A stretch of DNA of 6,390 nucleotides from Spirochaetaceae bacterium (GTDB lineage: Bacteria > Spirochaetota > Spirochaetia > PWKH01). The notes under the pieces are model-generated. The model worked only from the letters and a program-made list of their open reading frames with translations. It ran no database searches and was not told where the DNA came from. The first letter of the stretch is position 1, and every line of letters starts with the position of its first letter. A program made the translations under genes and the position numbers. The stretch spans positions 1 through 6,390 of the forward strand of contig PWNW01000296.1 of assembly GCA_003557605.1 (NCBI GenBank), written 5' to 3'. Positions 6,159-6,390 of the stretch are shown piece after piece.

Positions 6159-6320
6159 ATGAACACTCAAATAAACATAGCTTTACCCAAAGGATGGAAA
6201 GAAGAGCTAGAAAGACTTGCAAGAGTTTTTTCCGTTGAGGAAGAAATCACGCTCACTTATCTTGATTTAATTAGACGGGCAGCTAAAGAAAAATATGGAT
6301 TAGAAGAAATAGAAAAATGA
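6159..6320 (+). CDS. Small ribbon-helix-helix-like protein encoded ahead of tnpA
   Basis: A 53-residue protein preceded by AGGAGGTG with near-optimal spacing to the ATG. The N-terminus TQINIALPKGW (3-13) looks like the beta strand of a ribbon-helix-helix (Arc/MetJ/CopG) DNA-binding protein. It is followed by a helix, WKEELERLARVF (13-24), a turn, and a second helix, TLTYLDLIRRAAKEKYGL (31-48). Such proteins bind DNA as dimers through the paired strands and often repress their own promoter. The stop codon overlaps the start of tnpA in ATGA, so the two are almost certainly translated together. A regulator of transposase expression is the best inference; an antitoxin-like protein is possible, but no toxin gene is next to it. 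The fold assignment is from pattern only and has not been checked by profile search. Confidence 0.7.
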   Translation: MNTQINIALPKGWKEELERLARVFSVEEEITLTYLDLIRRAAKEKYGLEEIEK

Positions 6321-6390
6321 GTGAATATACATCAACATCACATTGTAAATATCTGTGCCAGTATCACATTATTTTCTGCCCAAAATTTCA
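6317..6390 (+). CDS. tnpA: IS200/IS605-family transposase TnpA, N-terminal fragment
   Basis: Only 24 codons are visible before the right edge. The translated start, SHCKYLCQYHIIFCPKF (8-24), matches the typical opening of IS200/IS605 TnpA proteins, in which a short tail leads into a first strand of the form HxxYxLxYHIVFCPKYR. These enzymes are small (about 130-150 residues) single-strand-specific HUH transposases with one catalytic tyrosine. The HUH motif and the tyrosine lie beyond the window, so activity cannot be judged. The ATG overlaps the stop of the RHH-like gene by four bases and has no strong ribosome binding site of its own (GAAGAAATAGAAAA precedes it), which favours translational coupling. 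Confidence 0.82.
   Translation, partial: MSEYTSTSHCKYLCQYHIIFCPKF

Larger units (their letters stand above)
6054..6390 (+). mobile_element. IS200/IS605-family insertion sequence, left part
   Basis: The element is recognised from a subterminal imperfect hairpin with a bulged T (6054-6074), a promoter, a small RHH-like gene and the start of a TnpA transposase. It continues past the right edge, so the remaining transposase, any tnpB and the right end are not visible. The start given is the hairpin foot; the true tip should lie somewhat further left. Members of this family have no terminal inverted repeats and make no target duplications, so the boundary cannot be read from one end alone. Base composition outside the hairpin is much more AT-rich than the operon. 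Confidence 0.75.

Noticed and set aside
5941..6222. Minus-strand open frame of 93 codons
   Set aside because: It runs antisense through the IS promoter, the ribosome binding site and part of the RHH-like gene, has no ribosome binding site, and its hairpin-derived residues do not look protein-like. The last 30 residues look slightly protein-like (NPDIWHQMKDLKSSFHQ), so a decayed gene end cannot be fully excluded.

Overview
The window holds the start of a six-gene minus-strand operon, read from about 5795 leftwards and running off the left edge, and on the right the start of a plus-strand IS200/IS605-type insertion sequence that runs off the right edge. No marker fixes the taxon. The operon genes are of moderate GC content with strong GGAGG-type ribosome binding sites and one TTG start. 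The intergenic DNA and the insertion sequence are clearly AT-rich. A free-living environmental bacterium is likely; a spirochaete is one possibility, but this is only a guess.

Operon in transcription order: an AGE-superfamily (N-acylglucosamine 2-epimerase-like) (alpha/alpha)6-barrel protein (5705-3867); a STAS anti-sigma-factor antagonist (3842-3504); a GlgX/TreX-type glycogen debranching enzyme (3494-1347); a second STAS protein (1375-1046, overlapping glgX by 29 bases); an RsbW/SpoIIAB-like anti-sigma factor serine kinase (1035-625); and a membrane protein with an extracytoplasmic dCache sensor domain (599 to the edge). From context the last gene probably continues into a PP2C/SpoIIE phosphatase, but that part is outside the window. 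Gaps are 24, 9, -29, 10 and 25 bases, so the genes are probably co-transcribed and partly translationally coupled. The set resembles, from memory, the icfG cluster of Synechocystis (STAS, glgX, STAS, PP2C phosphatase, Rsb-like kinase), which has been linked to carbon and glucose metabolism. The simplest model is a partner-switching relay: an external signal sensed by the dCache protein sets the phosphorylation state of the STAS proteins, which sequester or release the kinase and so control an unidentified target, while the same operon makes enzymes acting on storage glucan or sugars.

Upstream of the operon there is a good sigma70-like promoter (TTGACA-17-GATTAT, 5830-5802). Three TGTAAAA/TTTTACA boxes abut its -35 element. 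The predicted leader of about 90 bases contains a 17-bp long-range inverted repeat (5697-5713 with 5759-5780) that would bury the start codon of the first gene in a stem, with its Shine-Dalgarno sequence one base outside. This is the most striking non-coding signal here.

On the right are a hairpin with one bulged T (6054-6074), a promoter (6106-6134), a 53-residue ribbon-helix-helix-like protein (6159-6320) and, overlapping it by four bases (ATGA), the first 24 codons of an IS200/IS605 TnpA transposase. The pairing of a small RHH-like gene with tnpA suggests a dedicated regulator of transposition. The stretch 5858-6053 contains no gene that I can support.
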